In this document: in pieces, positions 29,621-40,232 of the stretch
Numbering within the stretch: the stretch's first letter is position 1
Layout: every line of letters starts with the position of its first letter
Made by a program: the position numbers and the translations under genes
DNA from: Alkalicoccus luteus
Lineage (GTDB): Bacteria; Bacillota; Bacilli; Bacillales; Salisediminibacteriaceae
DNA: 64,000 nucleotides
Assembly: GCF_012034335.1 (NCBI RefSeq)
Contig: NZ_JAATHJ010000003.1
Location: 149,572-213,571 of the forward strand
Reading direction: 5' to 3'
The notes under the pieces: model-generated
The model's input: only the letters and a program-made list of their open reading frames with translations
The model's database searches: none
Told to the model about the DNA's origin: nothing

Positions 29621-31348
29621 TTACTCAAGTCTTTCCAGTACTTGCTTCTTTAATGAGCGAAGCTTTTCATCAGCTTCTGCAGCTGAGCCGCCTCTGACTC
29701 CGAAATAACATTTAATCTTTGGCTCTGTACCGGATGGCCGCAAGCAATACCAGGAACCATCTTTATGGAATATTTTCAGTACATTGGAAGACGGGAGATC
29801 TATGACTTCATCCGTTTGTTCATCCATATACACTCTTGTTCCTCGCTGGTAGTCCTCAACAAAATCTGTTTCTTCCGGAAGGTTTCCTTGGAGAACGTCA
29901 TCCCGGAACACATTCATAATCCGCTGAATTTTTTCAGCTCCTTCTTTTCCTTTAAAGGTGAAAGAAGCCAGATCTTCATAAAAATAGCCATACGTCTTAT
30001 AAATGTCCTGCAGGCCATCATAAAGCGTCATGCCTTTAGACTTGTAGTAGGCGGCCATCTCAGCTGCAGCAAGGCCCGGCTGAATTGCATCTTTATCACG
30101 GGCAAACGGTTCAATCAGGCAGCCGTAGCTTTCTTCATAACCGAATAGAAATGTATGCTCTCCGGTTTCATCGTACTCACGGATCTTTTCGCCGATAAAC
30201 TTAAATCCTGTTAACACATCCAGTGCAGCTACATCGTAAGCTTCCGCGATCACTCTCCCAAGCTCCGACGTTACAATTGTTTTAATCATAACTCCGTTGT
30301 CCGGAAGCGTCCCCGCTTCTTTTTTCTTCATAAGCAGGTAATGAAGCAGGAGCGCTCCAGTCTGATTCCCGCTCAGTACTGTGTATTCACCGTCTGTGTT
30401 TTTCGCGACGAGACCAATGCGGTCCGCATCAGGATCTGTCGCAATTAAAAGGTCAGCATCAACCTGTTCCCCCAGATTCATTGCCAGCTCAAACGCGTCG
30501 GCTTCCTCTGGATTCGGAGAACGCACGGTTGAAAATTCCGTATCAGGTACAGCCTGTTCCTGTACGGTATACACGTTGGTAAATCCGGCGTCCTTGAGCC
30601 CTCTTTTCATCGGAACAGTTGCCGTACCGTGCAGCGGAGTAAAGACGATTTTCAGATCCTTTTCCCAGGTTCGAATAAGCTCGCGATCCATGATAACGGC
30701 CTGCAGTTCTTTAGCATAAGCTTCGTCAAGCTCTTCAAGCACCCATTCCAACAGTCCTTCCTGCTCAAGCTGGGCGGCGGGCTTCGTTTCTACCTCCAGC
30801 TCATTCTCAACTGCGTTTACCATCGCGATCAATCGATCAGCGTCATCCGGGATGAGCTGTGCTCCATCATCACCATATACTTTAAAGCCATTATATTCGG
30901 GAGGGTTATGACTTGCTGTAATCATCGCTCCCGAATGCGTATTCAAATAACGAACAGCGTAGGAGAGCTGCGGAGTAGGTCGCAATTCACGGAATACGTA
31001 CGTTTTAATGCCGTTTGCTCCTAACGTACAAGCAGCTTCGAGGGCAAACTCTTTAGACATCCTCCGGTTATCATAAGCGATCACGACGCCTTTTCGCTTC
31101 GCCTCTTCTCCTTCGGCAGCGATAAAGTCAGCGAGGCCCTGCACAGCTTTACGGACTGTATAAATGTTCATCCGGTTCGTGCCTGGCCCGATTTCTCCCC
31201 GCATACCGCCGGTTCCAAATTCAAGCGTTTTATAAAAACTGTCTTCCAGAATTGTCTGATTGCTTTCATGTGACCGAAGCTCAGCCGCTAATGCCGGATC
31301 CAAATCTGTTTTCGTACTCCACCTTGAATATTGATCTCTCCAATTCAT
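29621..31348 (-). CDS. pgcA: Phospho-sugar mutase (alpha-phosphoglucomutase, PgcA type)
   Basis: This 575-residue enzyme interconverts glucose 1-phosphate and glucose 6-phosphate, feeding UDP-glucose for teichoic acid and glycolipid synthesis. The active phosphoserine lies in 'TASHNPPEYNGFKVY' (about residue 143), the Mg2+ loop is 'DPDADR' (about 308) and the sugar-binding 'GYEESYG' is near 398. The C-terminal phosphate-binding 'RPSGTEPKIKCY' is intact. The gene follows glpD by about 75 bases on the same strand and has GGAGGGTGATC as binding site. Confidence 0.94.
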   Translation of the reverse strand: MNWRDQYSRWSTKTDLDPALAAELRSHESNQTILEDSFYKTLEFGTGGMRGEIGPGTNRMNIYTVRKAVQGLADFIAAEGEEAKRKGVVIAYDNRRMSKEFALEAACTLGANGIKTYVFRELRPTPQLSYAVRYLNTHSGAMITASHNPPEYNGFKVYGDDGAQLIPDDADRLIAMVNAVENELEVETKPAAQLEQEGLLEWVLEELDEAYAKELQAVIMDRELIRTWEKDLKIVFTPLHGTATVPMKRGLKDAGFTNVYTVQEQAVPDTEFSTVRSPNPEEADAFELAMNLGEQVDADLLIATDPDADRIGLVAKNTDGEYTVLSGNQTGALLLHYLLMKKKEAGTLPDNGVMIKTIVTSELGRVIAEAYDVAALDVLTGFKFIGEKIREYDETGEHTFLFGYEESYGCLIEPFARDKDAIQPGLAAAEMAAYYKSKGMTLYDGLQDIYKTYGYFYEDLASFTFKGKEGAEKIQRIMNVFRDDVLQGNLPEETDFVEDYQRGTRVYMDEQTDEVIDLPSSNVLKIFHKDGSWYCLRPSGTEPKIKCYFGVRGGSAAEADEKLRSLKKQVLERLE

Positions 31349-31422
31349 GCATGATCACCCTCCAGAGCTGGTATATACCTTTAGTTATACGCATCTTCTA
31401 GGCACTAGTAAAGAGAATCTTG

Positions 31423-33084
31423 TTAATTTTTCTCTATAGCCGGCACTGGATTGCGCGCATAGTAAATTTCTTCTTCCAAAACGGAAATGTGATAGTCCAG
31501 CTCCTCTTCCGTCCAGTTAAAGCGGACAGCCATATACTTCAGGACATTGTCTTTGTATCGCTGTACAAAATCAATATCAAAGAAAAGCGCCGCTGTCCGG
31601 CGATTAAAGAAGTCTATAGGCGAATAGACCATCTCTTCTTCAATTCCGTAAACAAGTGAAGCAAATACACCGGCAGGCAGTCCGTAGATCTTCGCCTCTT
31701 CCCCCTGAAGCTCAAGAATTTCAAATACTCTCATGACGTTGGAGCCGTATAGATTAGACAGTCGTTCTGCCTCGGCAACACTTAAGCCGAGCTTAACGCC
31801 TTCTTCCACTGCCTGTTGAATAAAGCTTTCCAGTTTATCAGATCCGCCGACATCACCCCCGGAGAGCTTCATTTTATCTGTTGTACACTTTTTGCGCGAG
31901 CCTTCCTGCTTGGCGACATAATCCACAATCCGCTCGGCCATTTTCCGATAGCCCGTAAGCTTTCCACCTGCAATAGAAATCAGCCCTGATTCAGAAATAA
32001 ACGTTTCGTCTTTTCGCGAAATTTCAGAGGCACTCTTTCCTTCTTCATGGATAAGCGGCCGCAGGCCTGTCCAGCTTGATTCTACGTCCTCACGGGTGAT
32101 ATTAACATCCGGGAACGTGTAATTTGCAGCCCGGATCAGGTAGTCCAGGTCGGCATCGGTCATCCGCGGCGTTGCGATGTCTCCGATATAATGTGTATCC
32201 GTTGTTCCGATATACGTTTTCCCGGCTCTCGGTATCGCAAATACCATCCGCTTATCATCTGTATCGAAATAAACAGCCTGCTTAAGCGGGAAGCGGGACT
32301 GATCGACGACGATATGAACGCCCTTTGTCAGATACAGATACTTCCCCTGCTTCGACTTGTCTTTTTCCCGCATATCATCAACCCACGGTCCTGCAGCATT
32401 TACTACATGCTTGGCCCGGATATCATGGTGCTCTCCTGTGCGGAGGTCAGTGACTCTCGCTCCAACGACTTTTCCATTTTCATAAAGAAGGTTTTCCGCC
32501 TTCGTGTAGTTTACGGCATTTGCTCCGCGGTGAACCGCTTCTTTAATCGTTTCCAACGTTAACCGGGCATCGTCCGTCTTATATTCCACGTAGTAACCGC
32601 CGCCTTTTAAATGCTCTTCACGCAGCAGCGGTTCTTTTGCCAGCGTTTTTTCTTTATTCAGCATTTGCCGGCGCTCATGCCTGCGCACTCCGGCAAGCGT
32701 GTCATACGTTTTCAGTCCGACAGAAGTCGCCAGCTTGCCATAGGTGCCTCCCTTGACGATCGGAAGCAGCATCCACTCAGGTTTTGTCACGTGCGGAGCA
32801 TTCTCATACACAATCGCCCGCTCCTGCCCGGTTTCTTTTACAATTTTGAATTCAAGCTGCTTCAGATAACGGAGTCCGCCGTGCACGAGTTTCGTAGAGC
32901 GGCTCGATGTGCCTGCTGCAAAATCCTGCATTTCGACCAAGCCTGTTTTAAACCCTCTTGATACAGCATCCAGTGCGATCCCAGCGCCGGTTATTCCTCC
33001 TCCAATCACTAAGACATCCATTTCTTTCCTGCTCATGTTCTGCAGATACGTTTCGCGCTGCAGTGCTGAGAATGGTTTAGCCAT
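31423..33084 (-). CDS. glpD: Aerobic glycerol-3-phosphate dehydrogenase
   Basis: This membrane-associated flavoprotein oxidises glycerol 3-phosphate to dihydroxyacetone phosphate and passes electrons to menaquinone. The ATG at 33084 (MAKPFSALQ) follows AAAGGGTG; the frame extends upstream into the GlpP leader but that part is not coding. The 553 residues include the FAD motif 'VIGGGITGAGIALDA', 'SSRSTKLVHGGLRYL' and 'GLRPLIHEEG'. Transcription is expected to need GlpP antitermination at the leader 33120-33190. Confidence 0.95.
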   Translation of the reverse strand: MAKPFSALQRETYLQNMSRKEMDVLVIGGGITGAGIALDAVSRGFKTGLVEMQDFAAGTSSRSTKLVHGGLRYLKQLEFKIVKETGQERAIVYENAPHVTKPEWMLLPIVKGGTYGKLATSVGLKTYDTLAGVRRHERRQMLNKEKTLAKEPLLREEHLKGGGYYVEYKTDDARLTLETIKEAVHRGANAVNYTKAENLLYENGKVVGARVTDLRTGEHHDIRAKHVVNAAGPWVDDMREKDKSKQGKYLYLTKGVHIVVDQSRFPLKQAVYFDTDDKRMVFAIPRAGKTYIGTTDTHYIGDIATPRMTDADLDYLIRAANYTFPDVNITREDVESSWTGLRPLIHEEGKSASEISRKDETFISESGLISIAGGKLTGYRKMAERIVDYVAKQEGSRKKCTTDKMKLSGGDVGGSDKLESFIQQAVEEGVKLGLSVAEAERLSNLYGSNVMRVFEILELQGEEAKIYGLPAGVFASLVYGIEEEMVYSPIDFFNRRTAALFFDIDFVQRYKDNVLKYMAVRFNWTEEELDYHISVLEEEIYYARNPVPAIEKN

Positions 33085-33119
33085 ACAAAAACACCCTTTC
33101 CATTGAATGAAAGGAAAAG

Positions 33120-33190
33120 AAACAAAAAGAGACCACAACAATGGAAGCGCTTCTATTCTGCTTCTTTGCTGTGGTCTCTCCGTATCTCCA
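33120..33190 (-). promoter_or_regulatory. GlpP-type antiterminator leader of glpD
   Basis: In the reverse transcript the arms AGAGACCACA and TGTGGTCTCT (33170-33179 and 33128-33137) form a terminator hairpin followed by TTTTTG. The GGAGA(N)GAGACCA-type 5' region resembles the glpFK leader at 35655-35735. GlpP with glycerol 3-phosphate would allow read-through into glpD. Confidence 0.82.
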
Positions 33191-33213
33191 GACCTTTATA
33201 TTAATTTAAGACC

Positions 33214-33241
33214 ATTATAGCACAAATTTACAATTTGTAAA
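33214..33241 (-). promoter_or_regulatory. SigA promoter of glpD
   Basis: On the reverse strand TTTACA (33241-33236) and TATAAT (33219-33214) are 16 bp apart. The -35 box reaches into the last bases before the glpK stop and lies in the dyad TTTACA/TGTAAA, a possible operator. Confidence 0.65.
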
Positions 33242-33242
33242 A

Positions 33243-34757
<1,515 letters not shown>

Positions 34758-34776
34758 TTATGTTTTTATATGGGTG

Positions 34777-35625
34777 CTATGCCTTTTTACCCTGAGGCGG
34801 GTTGTGGAAAACCTGCTTTTCTGTGTGCATCTTTACATGACGCTTTTCCAGCATGAACGTCAGCACTGTGACAGCTGCGAATAATGCAACGAATACCCAG
34901 AGAAGTGGGTGAATCACACCTTCAAAAACAGCTGCGTAAAACAATGCTCCGAGTCCGCCGCCGATGATTGGTCCTGCTACCGGAACCCAGGAATACCACC
35001 ACTCAGAAGAACCTTTCCCTTTAATTGGGAGCAGAGCGTGTGCAATACGAGGACCGAGGTCACGGGCCGGGTTAATCGCATAACCGGTTGTTCCGCCGAG
35101 CGACAGACCGATTGCCACGATCAGGAAGCCGACAATAAGTGGATTAAGCCCTTCCGTGAAGGCGTTTGCACCAATGAACAGAATACCCAGCACGAGAATG
35201 AATGTTCCAAATGCTTCACTGAAAAAGTTGGACGGCGTGTGCCGAATAGCCGGGCTCGTTGAAAACACAGCCAGCTTGAGTCCCTGCTCGTCTGTTTTGT
35301 TGAAGTGCGCGACATACTGCAGGAAAACGAGAGACGCACCGATGAAGGCACCTATCAGCTGGGCAATGATATACCCTGGCACCTGCGCCCATGGAAATTC
35401 TCCAATTGTGGCCAGGCCTACCGTTACCGCCGGATTAATGTGTGCCCCGCTGATATCACCGACTGCATAAATGGCTAATGCAACACCAAGACCCCACCCT
35501 GCCGTGATAACGATCCACCCGCCTGCATTTGATTTCGTTTCACGGAGCACTACCCCCGCTACGACTCCGGCACCAAAGATAATCAGAATCATTGTGCCTA
35601 AAAGTTCTCCCCAAAACGGTGTCAT
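34777..35625 (-). CDS. glpF: Glycerol uptake facilitator (aquaglyceroporin)
   Basis: This 282-residue six-helix channel lets glycerol enter by facilitated diffusion. Both NPA motifs are present: N64 in 'HINPAVT' and N185 in 'YAINPARDLGPR', with the glycerol-selective Asp after the second. GAGGAGGAG precedes the ATG. The C-terminal cytoplasmic tail beyond the last helix (about 30 residues, basic and His-rich) is a little longer than usual. It heads the glpFK operon. Confidence 0.96.
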   Translation of the reverse strand: MTPFWGELLGTMILIIFGAGVVAGVVLRETKSNAGGWIVITAGWGLGVALAIYAVGDISGAHINPAVTVGLATIGEFPWAQVPGYIIAQLIGAFIGASLVFLQYVAHFNKTDEQGLKLAVFSTSPAIRHTPSNFFSEAFGTFILVLGILFIGANAFTEGLNPLIVGFLIVAIGLSLGGTTGYAINPARDLGPRIAHALLPIKGKGSSEWWYSWVPVAGPIIGGGLGALFYAAVFEGVIHPLLWVFVALFAAVTVLTFMLEKRHVKMHTEKQVFHNPPQGKKA

Positions 35626-35654
35626 GATTTACTCCTCCTCATTTTGTAAGATTT

Positions 35655-35735
35655 GGAAACAAAAAGAGACCAACAAAAATTTGACTCAGTTTGCATGCAT
35701 TACTGAGCAAATATTCATTGGTCTCCTAAGTCTCC
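35655..35735 (-). promoter_or_regulatory. GlpP-type antiterminator leader of glpFK
   Basis: In the reverse transcript GGAGACCA (35725-35718) and TGGTCTCT (35672-35665) form a long terminator hairpin followed by TTTTTG. It shares the GAGACCA/TGGTCTC arms with the glpD leader, and glpP lies directly upstream. Confidence 0.82.
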
Positions 35736-35760
35736 ATGAATAAACTATTAACTTGATTTC

Positions 35761-35789
35761 ATTAAACCATGCCATGAAAGCGTTGTCAA
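35761..35789 (-). promoter_or_regulatory. glpFK promoter with overlapping cre box
   Basis: On the reverse strand TTGACA (35789-35784) and TTTAAT (35766-35761) are 17 bp apart. TGACAACGCTTTCA (35788-35775) overlaps the -35 box and matches the cre consensus at 13 of 14 positions, so CcpA repression by glucose is expected. Confidence 0.78.
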
Positions 35790-35796
35790 CGCATTT

Positions 35797-36351
35797 TTAA
35801 TTTTCTGTAATTTTCCAGAGCTTGCGATTTGAAGTTGTGACTGCTACTGCCCCTGCTGCTAGTGCAGCTTCTACTTCACTGCGGCTGCGAATAAGGCCGC
35901 CGGCAATGATCGGTATTCCCGTTTCCTGGTGAACCTCTTCAATAAATTGCGGAATCAAGCCGGGAAGAATTTCTACGCAGTCCGGCTGAATCGTTTTCAT
36001 CATTTGATAGCTGGACTCCAAAGCAAGTGAATCAAGCAAAAACAGTCGTTGAACGGTAATCAATCCTGCTTTTTTAGCTGTAATCAAAACATTTTTCCGG
36101 GTAGATATTAACCCGTCCGGACGAATATCCTGCGAGAGAAACTGTGCTGCAAATTCATCATTTTTCAGCCCCTGAACAAGATCGGCATGAAGCAGCACTT
36201 TTTTCCCTTCTTTTTTGATCATCCGTACCAGGCTTTTAAGCTGGCCTATGTGTGTGTTAAGCAGGACGATATAGTCACTGTCCGCGTGGAGGGCCCGGTC
36301 CACATCTTTTAAATCCCGAATTGCCGGAAGCACCTGTGCACCATTAAACAT
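35797..36351 (-). CDS. glpP: Glycerol uptake operon antiterminator
   Basis: This 184-residue TIM-barrel-like RNA-binding regulator responds to glycerol 3-phosphate and prevents termination in glpFK and glpD leaders. Conserved stretches include 'YIVLLNTHIGQLKSLV', 'KKVLLHADLVQGL', 'DGLISTRKNVL' and 'EILPGLIP...PIIAGGLIRS'. Its position directly upstream of glpF and the two matching leaders in the window make the assignment firm. It starts 37 bases after the aldose epimerase gene without a terminator, so it may be co-transcribed with it. Confidence 0.94.
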   Translation of the reverse strand: MFNGAQVLPAIRDLKDVDRALHADSDYIVLLNTHIGQLKSLVRMIKKEGKKVLLHADLVQGLKNDEFAAQFLSQDIRPDGLISTRKNVLITAKKAGLITVQRLFLLDSLALESSYQMMKTIQPDCVEILPGLIPQFIEEVHQETGIPIIAGGLIRSRSEVEAALAAGAVAVTTSNRKLWKITEN

Positions 36352-36388
36352 CTAATTACCCCCTCTGTTCCGCTCATTTTATCTTTTT

Positions 36389-37369
36389 TCAGTCATCAGT
36401 GCCAGTTTTTTTAAAATGAAACACTGTTTTTTCCTGATAAATCTCACCAGGTTGAACGATGAGGCCTTCCGCTTTACCCGGAACGTGCTGCGTCTCAATG
36501 CATACCGCTCCGTGCTTCATAAACCGATTTTCTTCCCCAGGTTTTTCAGACAGCTTGTTACCGGTATAGATCACAACAGCAGGCGCTGTTGTTTCTATGC
36601 TCATTTGCACGCCTGTTTCAGGGTCTTCGAGCAGAATTGGTCCTTCCAGATTAAGCTCAAACGGATGATCTATTCCTCCTGCAATAGTCAGCTGTTCATG
36701 ATCCATCATCAGAGCCTCACCGATCGCCCGGCCCTCCTGAAACTGAAAAGGCCCTTCTGCCGGCGTCTTTTCGACAGGCAGACTATCTTCGTCAATTTTC
36801 CAGAATCTGTCTGACGGAATCGTCAGCACATGTTTCAGAATATCAGCGCTTCCAAAATTAAAATAAGCGTGATGCGTCATGTTCACGGGTGTGGCTTTAT
36901 CCGCTGATGCCTCATACGAAATATGAAGGGCGTCTCCTTTAATGCGGTAGATCACCTTCGTTTTCAGATTACCGGGATACCCGCCCTCTCCGTCCGGACT
37001 GACAGTCGTCATTGTAAGCTCATTTTCCCCCTCTTCTACATCAAAAAACTGAGATGAAAAGCCGTTAAAGCCTCCGTGCAGATTGTGATTACCGTCGTTT
37101 TTGTCCAGGTCAGCAACGCCGTTTTCTGTTGAAACAGATGCGCCGGGAATTCTGCCTGCCGTTCTGCCAATCAGTGCGCCGATGTAATCCGGGTTCGTAC
37201 TGTATGTAAATGGATCCTGATAACTAAGCACCAGATTACTGCTTCCGTTCAGACATACACCTGTAATTACGCCTCCATAGTTTAACGCCGTTATCTGAAG
37301 TCCATCCGGATGGCCGATTGTATATGCAAAAACGTCTTTACCCTCAATTGTTGCAACTGCCTGTTTCAT
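36389..37369 (-). CDS. galM: Aldose 1-epimerase (galactose mutarotase)
   Basis: The 326-residue beta-sandwich enzyme interconverts alpha and beta anomers of aldohexoses. Catalytic residues fit 'VNMTHHAYFNFG' (His, about 170), 'GIDHPFEL' (Asp) and the C-terminal Glu in 'VCIETQHVPG'. The start at 37369 (MKQAVATIEG) is chosen because AGGAG lies 9 bases upstream; an ATG three codons earlier would be only 4 bases away. The next gene is glpP. No galactose genes are close, so a general sugar role is likely. Confidence 0.92.
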   Translation of the reverse strand: MKQAVATIEGKDVFAYTIGHPDGLQITALNYGGVITGVCLNGSSNLVLSYQDPFTYSTNPDYIGALIGRTAGRIPGASVSTENGVADLDKNDGNHNLHGGFNGFSSQFFDVEEGENELTMTTVSPDGEGGYPGNLKTKVIYRIKGDALHISYEASADKATPVNMTHHAYFNFGSADILKHVLTIPSDRFWKIDEDSLPVEKTPAEGPFQFQEGRAIGEALMMDHEQLTIAGGIDHPFELNLEGPILLEDPETGVQMSIETTAPAVVIYTGNKLSEKPGEENRFMKHGAVCIETQHVPGKAEGLIVQPGEIYQEKTVFHFKKTGTDD

Positions 37370-37407
37370 GTCATTCATCTCCTTTAGGTTCCTTTTCAGA
37401 CAGACGA

Positions 37408-37440
37408 GAAAGGCTTCTGACGGTATCATCAGAAGCCCCC
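37408..37440 (-). terminator. Terminator of the GNAT/nitrilase gene
   Basis: The stem GGCTTCTGA / TCAGAAGCC (37412-37420 and 37429-37437) has an eight-base loop, followed on the reverse strand by a weak T-rich run. Confidence 0.65.
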
Positions 37441-37487
37441 GTCATCAATTGAAATACTGCTTTGTAAGAGTGTTTTTCAATCCCCTG

Positions 37488-39038
37488 TCAGGTCGTTTCA
37501 TTTTTTAAATGCTGCTCTACCCGGTATAAATCCTGCCGGCGGTCTTTCCACTGAGTGACGTTGCCGGATTTTCTGGATCGTCGTAACAACTCCAGATCGA
37601 CATCCCCAACGACAACGGTTTCGATGTTCGGATGGCATTCTCCTACGATTCCATCGCGTGGGAAAGCAAAATCCGACGGTGTAAAAATGCCGGACTGTGC
37701 ATACTGAATGTCCATGTTCTCGACGTGCGTTAAATTCCCGACCGTGCCCGTGATCATCGTGTACACCTGATTTTCTACAGCACGTGCCTGAGAGCAGTAG
37801 CGTACTCTTAGGTAGCCCTGCCTGTCGTCTGTACAGAACGGAGTGAAGATAATGTTTGCTCCTTTTTCAGTCGCGATTCTGCCCAGCTCAGGAAATTCAA
37901 TGTCGTAGCAAATCTGAATAGCAATCTTACCACAATCGGTATCGAATACTTCGACGCTGTCTCCGCCCTGAATCCCCCAGAATCGCCGTTCGTTCGGAGT
38001 GATATGAATTTTATACTGCTTTTCAATCGTTCCATCACGCCGGAATAAGTAGGCGATGTTATAGATGCCGCCTTCTTCCTCGACGAAATGGGAACCACCG
38101 ATGATATTGACGTTATATTTAATCGCGAGGTCTGTAAACAGATTAATATAGTCTTCCGTGAAGTCTGTGAGCCTGCGGATTGCGCGGCTCGGGCTTTTTT
38201 CCTCGATAAAAGATAGCAGCTGCGTCGTGAAAATTTCCGGGAACACAACAAAATCAGACTGGTAGCTCGCCCCTACATCCGCATAATATTCACACTGCTG
38301 AGCGAATTCATCAAATGAGTCGATCTTCTTCATCATGTACTGAATCGCACAGATACGTACCGGAAAAGCCGTTTTAAAATGCCGTTTCGTCGTAGGACGG
38401 TAGTCGACGTTGTTCCACTCCATCAGCGTAGCGTACTTCATTGATGCAGCATCGTCTTCCAGATAGTTGCGATTCACCCGCTTCAGCGTAAATCCGTTCA
38501 TGACCTGAAACGTGAGAACAGGATCAAACACGTTATGGTTCATTACTTCTTCTACATACTGACGCGGAGACATTTCATCGGAATAGCGCCTGTAGTTTGG
38601 AATCCTGCCACCGATGATAATGGACTTCAGATTCATCTCTCTGGCCAGCTCTTTTCTGGCTTCATAAAGCCGGCGCCCAATTTTCATGCGACGGTAATCC
38701 GGATGAACAGCTACCTCGATCCCGTAAAGGTTATATCCTTCTGAGTCATGGTTCGTGATGTATCCTTCATCCGTAATCTCGTCCCACGTATGCTGGTCGT
38801 CATATTCATCAAAATTAATAATAAGACTGGAACATGAACCGATAATTTCCCCGTCCAGTTCGACGCAAAACTGCCCTTCAGGGAATATTTCCAGATGACT
38901 GATCAGCTGCTGTCGCTTCCATGGATCCATATTAGGAAAACACAATTTGCCGAGTTCCACAATTTCATCTATATCTTCGTATCGAATCGTACGAATAATG
39001 ATTTTCTTTTCAAACTTGGACATGTCCAATGTTGACAT
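37488..39038 (-). CDS. Bifunctional GNAT acetyltransferase / carbon-nitrogen hydrolase (YhcX-like)
   Basis: The 516-residue protein fuses an N-terminal GNAT domain (about 15-200, 'IEVAVHPDYRRMKIGRRLYEARKEL') to a C-terminal nitrilase-superfamily domain (about 220-500). The catalytic triad of the latter is visible: Glu in 'VVFPEIFTT', Lys in 'EKQYKIHITPNE' and Cys in 'IAIQICYDIEFPE'. The start at 39038 (MSTLDMSKF) follows AGAGGTG by 6 bases; an ATG eight codons earlier lacks a site. B. subtilis YhcX has the same layout. Substrates are unknown, though YhcX homologues have been linked to indole/auxin-type and amide chemistry only by inference. Confidence 0.92.
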   Translation of the reverse strand: MSTLDMSKFEKKIIIRTIRYEDIDEIVELGKLCFPNMDPWKRQQLISHLEIFPEGQFCVELDGEIIGSCSSLIINFDEYDDQHTWDEITDEGYITNHDSEGYNLYGIEVAVHPDYRRMKIGRRLYEARKELAREMNLKSIIIGGRIPNYRRYSDEMSPRQYVEEVMNHNVFDPVLTFQVMNGFTLKRVNRNYLEDDAASMKYATLMEWNNVDYRPTTKRHFKTAFPVRICAIQYMMKKIDSFDEFAQQCEYYADVGASYQSDFVVFPEIFTTQLLSFIEEKSPSRAIRRLTDFTEDYINLFTDLAIKYNVNIIGGSHFVEEEGGIYNIAYLFRRDGTIEKQYKIHITPNERRFWGIQGGDSVEVFDTDCGKIAIQICYDIEFPELGRIATEKGANIIFTPFCTDDRQGYLRVRYCSQARAVENQVYTMITGTVGNLTHVENMDIQYAQSGIFTPSDFAFPRDGIVGECHPNIETVVVGDVDLELLRRSRKSGNVTQWKDRRQDLYRVEQHLKNETT

Positions 39039-39214
39039 CACATTCACCTCTTTCACATGCATGTGCGCTTAAACGCACCCATCCTATCTTAGCATAGATA
39101 AGTTCGCTCAGAAATCTTTTCCCTGTAAGAGCACTTCGCATTTCTGACTTCCTCCCCGTAGAGAAAGCGCGCTGATGTTTCAGCCGGGTGATTTCCTGAA
39201 ATGACTGTTGTATC

Positions 39215-39257
39215 CGAAAAAACATAAACCGCCCCTGCACGATTACAGAGGCGGTTC
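39215..39257 (-). terminator. Terminator of the nup operon
   Basis: The reverse transcript has the stem GAACCGCC / GGCGGTTT (39256-39249 and 39232-39225, closed by further inner pairs), followed by a T-rich run, shortly after the last permease gene. Confidence 0.78.
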
Positions 39258-39266
39258 GTAATGTAA

Positions 39267-40232
39267 TTAACGGCTTCCTTTTGTGTAAGGCTGGTTCAAT
39301 GCTTTTGGTGGTTCTGCCTTGCCGACAAATCCAGCGAGAGCAAAGATCGTCAGAACATACGGCAGGATCAGAAAGTACACTTGCGGAATGTTCTGGAAAC
39401 CTGGAAGCTGCTGAGCCGAGGTGCTGAGTGCCATCGCAAATCCAAAGAAAATGGCTGCCCCCATGGCACCAAACGGGGTCCATTTTCCGAATATAAGGGC
39501 TGCCAGTGCCATAAAGCCCTGACCGACAATCGTACCTGCGGCAAAGTTCCCTGCGATTGTAACCGCATAGACAGCACCGCCTGCACCGGCGAATGCACCA
39601 CTGAGCATAACGCCGATATAGCGCATACGCAGCACTTTAATTCCCATCGTATCCGCAGCCATCGGATGCTCACCAACCGCGCGCAGCCGGAGACCAAACG
39701 GTGTTTTGAATACGACGTACCATACTAAAACGACAATCAATAGTGCAATGTACGTTGTTAAATAAACGCGTGAGAACAGCATTGGTCCGAGAATCGGAAT
39801 ATCACTCAGCACCGGAATGTTCGTCCGGAATATACGGGCACTGATCGTATCCGTCTGACCACGGTCGAACACCTCCCGCACGATGAATACAGTAAGCCCG
39901 AGTGCGAGAAAGTTCAAAGCAACACCGGAAACAATCTGATCAGCCCGGAACGAAATCGAAGCAACCGCGTGAAAGAGCGAGAAGATGGCTCCGATCACAA
40001 TCGCAAATCCGATCCCCATCCAAGGAGACAGGTTTCCAAAGCCCATTCCTTCAAAAATGAGTGTTCCCATTATACCACCGAACGCTCCCATGACCATCAG
40101 TCCTTCCAGACCGATGTTCACCACCCCGGAACGTTCACTGAACAGTCCGCCCATAGCTGTCAGCATAAGGGGGGTAGCTGCAATCAGCGATGCCGGTACG
40201 ATAATATATAGTATTTGCAGTATCACATCCAT
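39267..40232 (-). CDS. nupQ: ABC transporter permease (nucleoside, NupQ-like)
   Basis: The 321-residue inner-membrane protein has eight to nine hydrophobic helices and the BPD_transp_2 signature 'SERSGVVNIGLEGLMVMGAFGG' (residues 33-54) with 'GADQ/RADQIVSGVALNFLALG' following. This class works with BMP-family binding proteins in guanosine or general nucleoside import (B. subtilis NupNOPQ). The start abuts the nupP stop, so the two permeases are coupled. The substrate is inferred from gene order. Confidence 0.9.
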   Translation of the reverse strand: MDVILQILYIIVPASLIAATPLMLTAMGGLFSERSGVVNIGLEGLMVMGAFGGIMGTLIFEGMGFGNLSPWMGIGFAIVIGAIFSLFHAVASISFRADQIVSGVALNFLALGLTVFIVREVFDRGQTDTISARIFRTNIPVLSDIPILGPMLFSRVYLTTYIALLIVVLVWYVVFKTPFGLRLRAVGEHPMAADTMGIKVLRMRYIGVMLSGAFAGAGGAVYAVTIAGNFAAGTIVGQGFMALAALIFGKWTPFGAMGAAIFFGFAMALSTSAQQLPGFQNIPQVYFLILPYVLTIFALAGFVGKAEPPKALNQPYTKGSR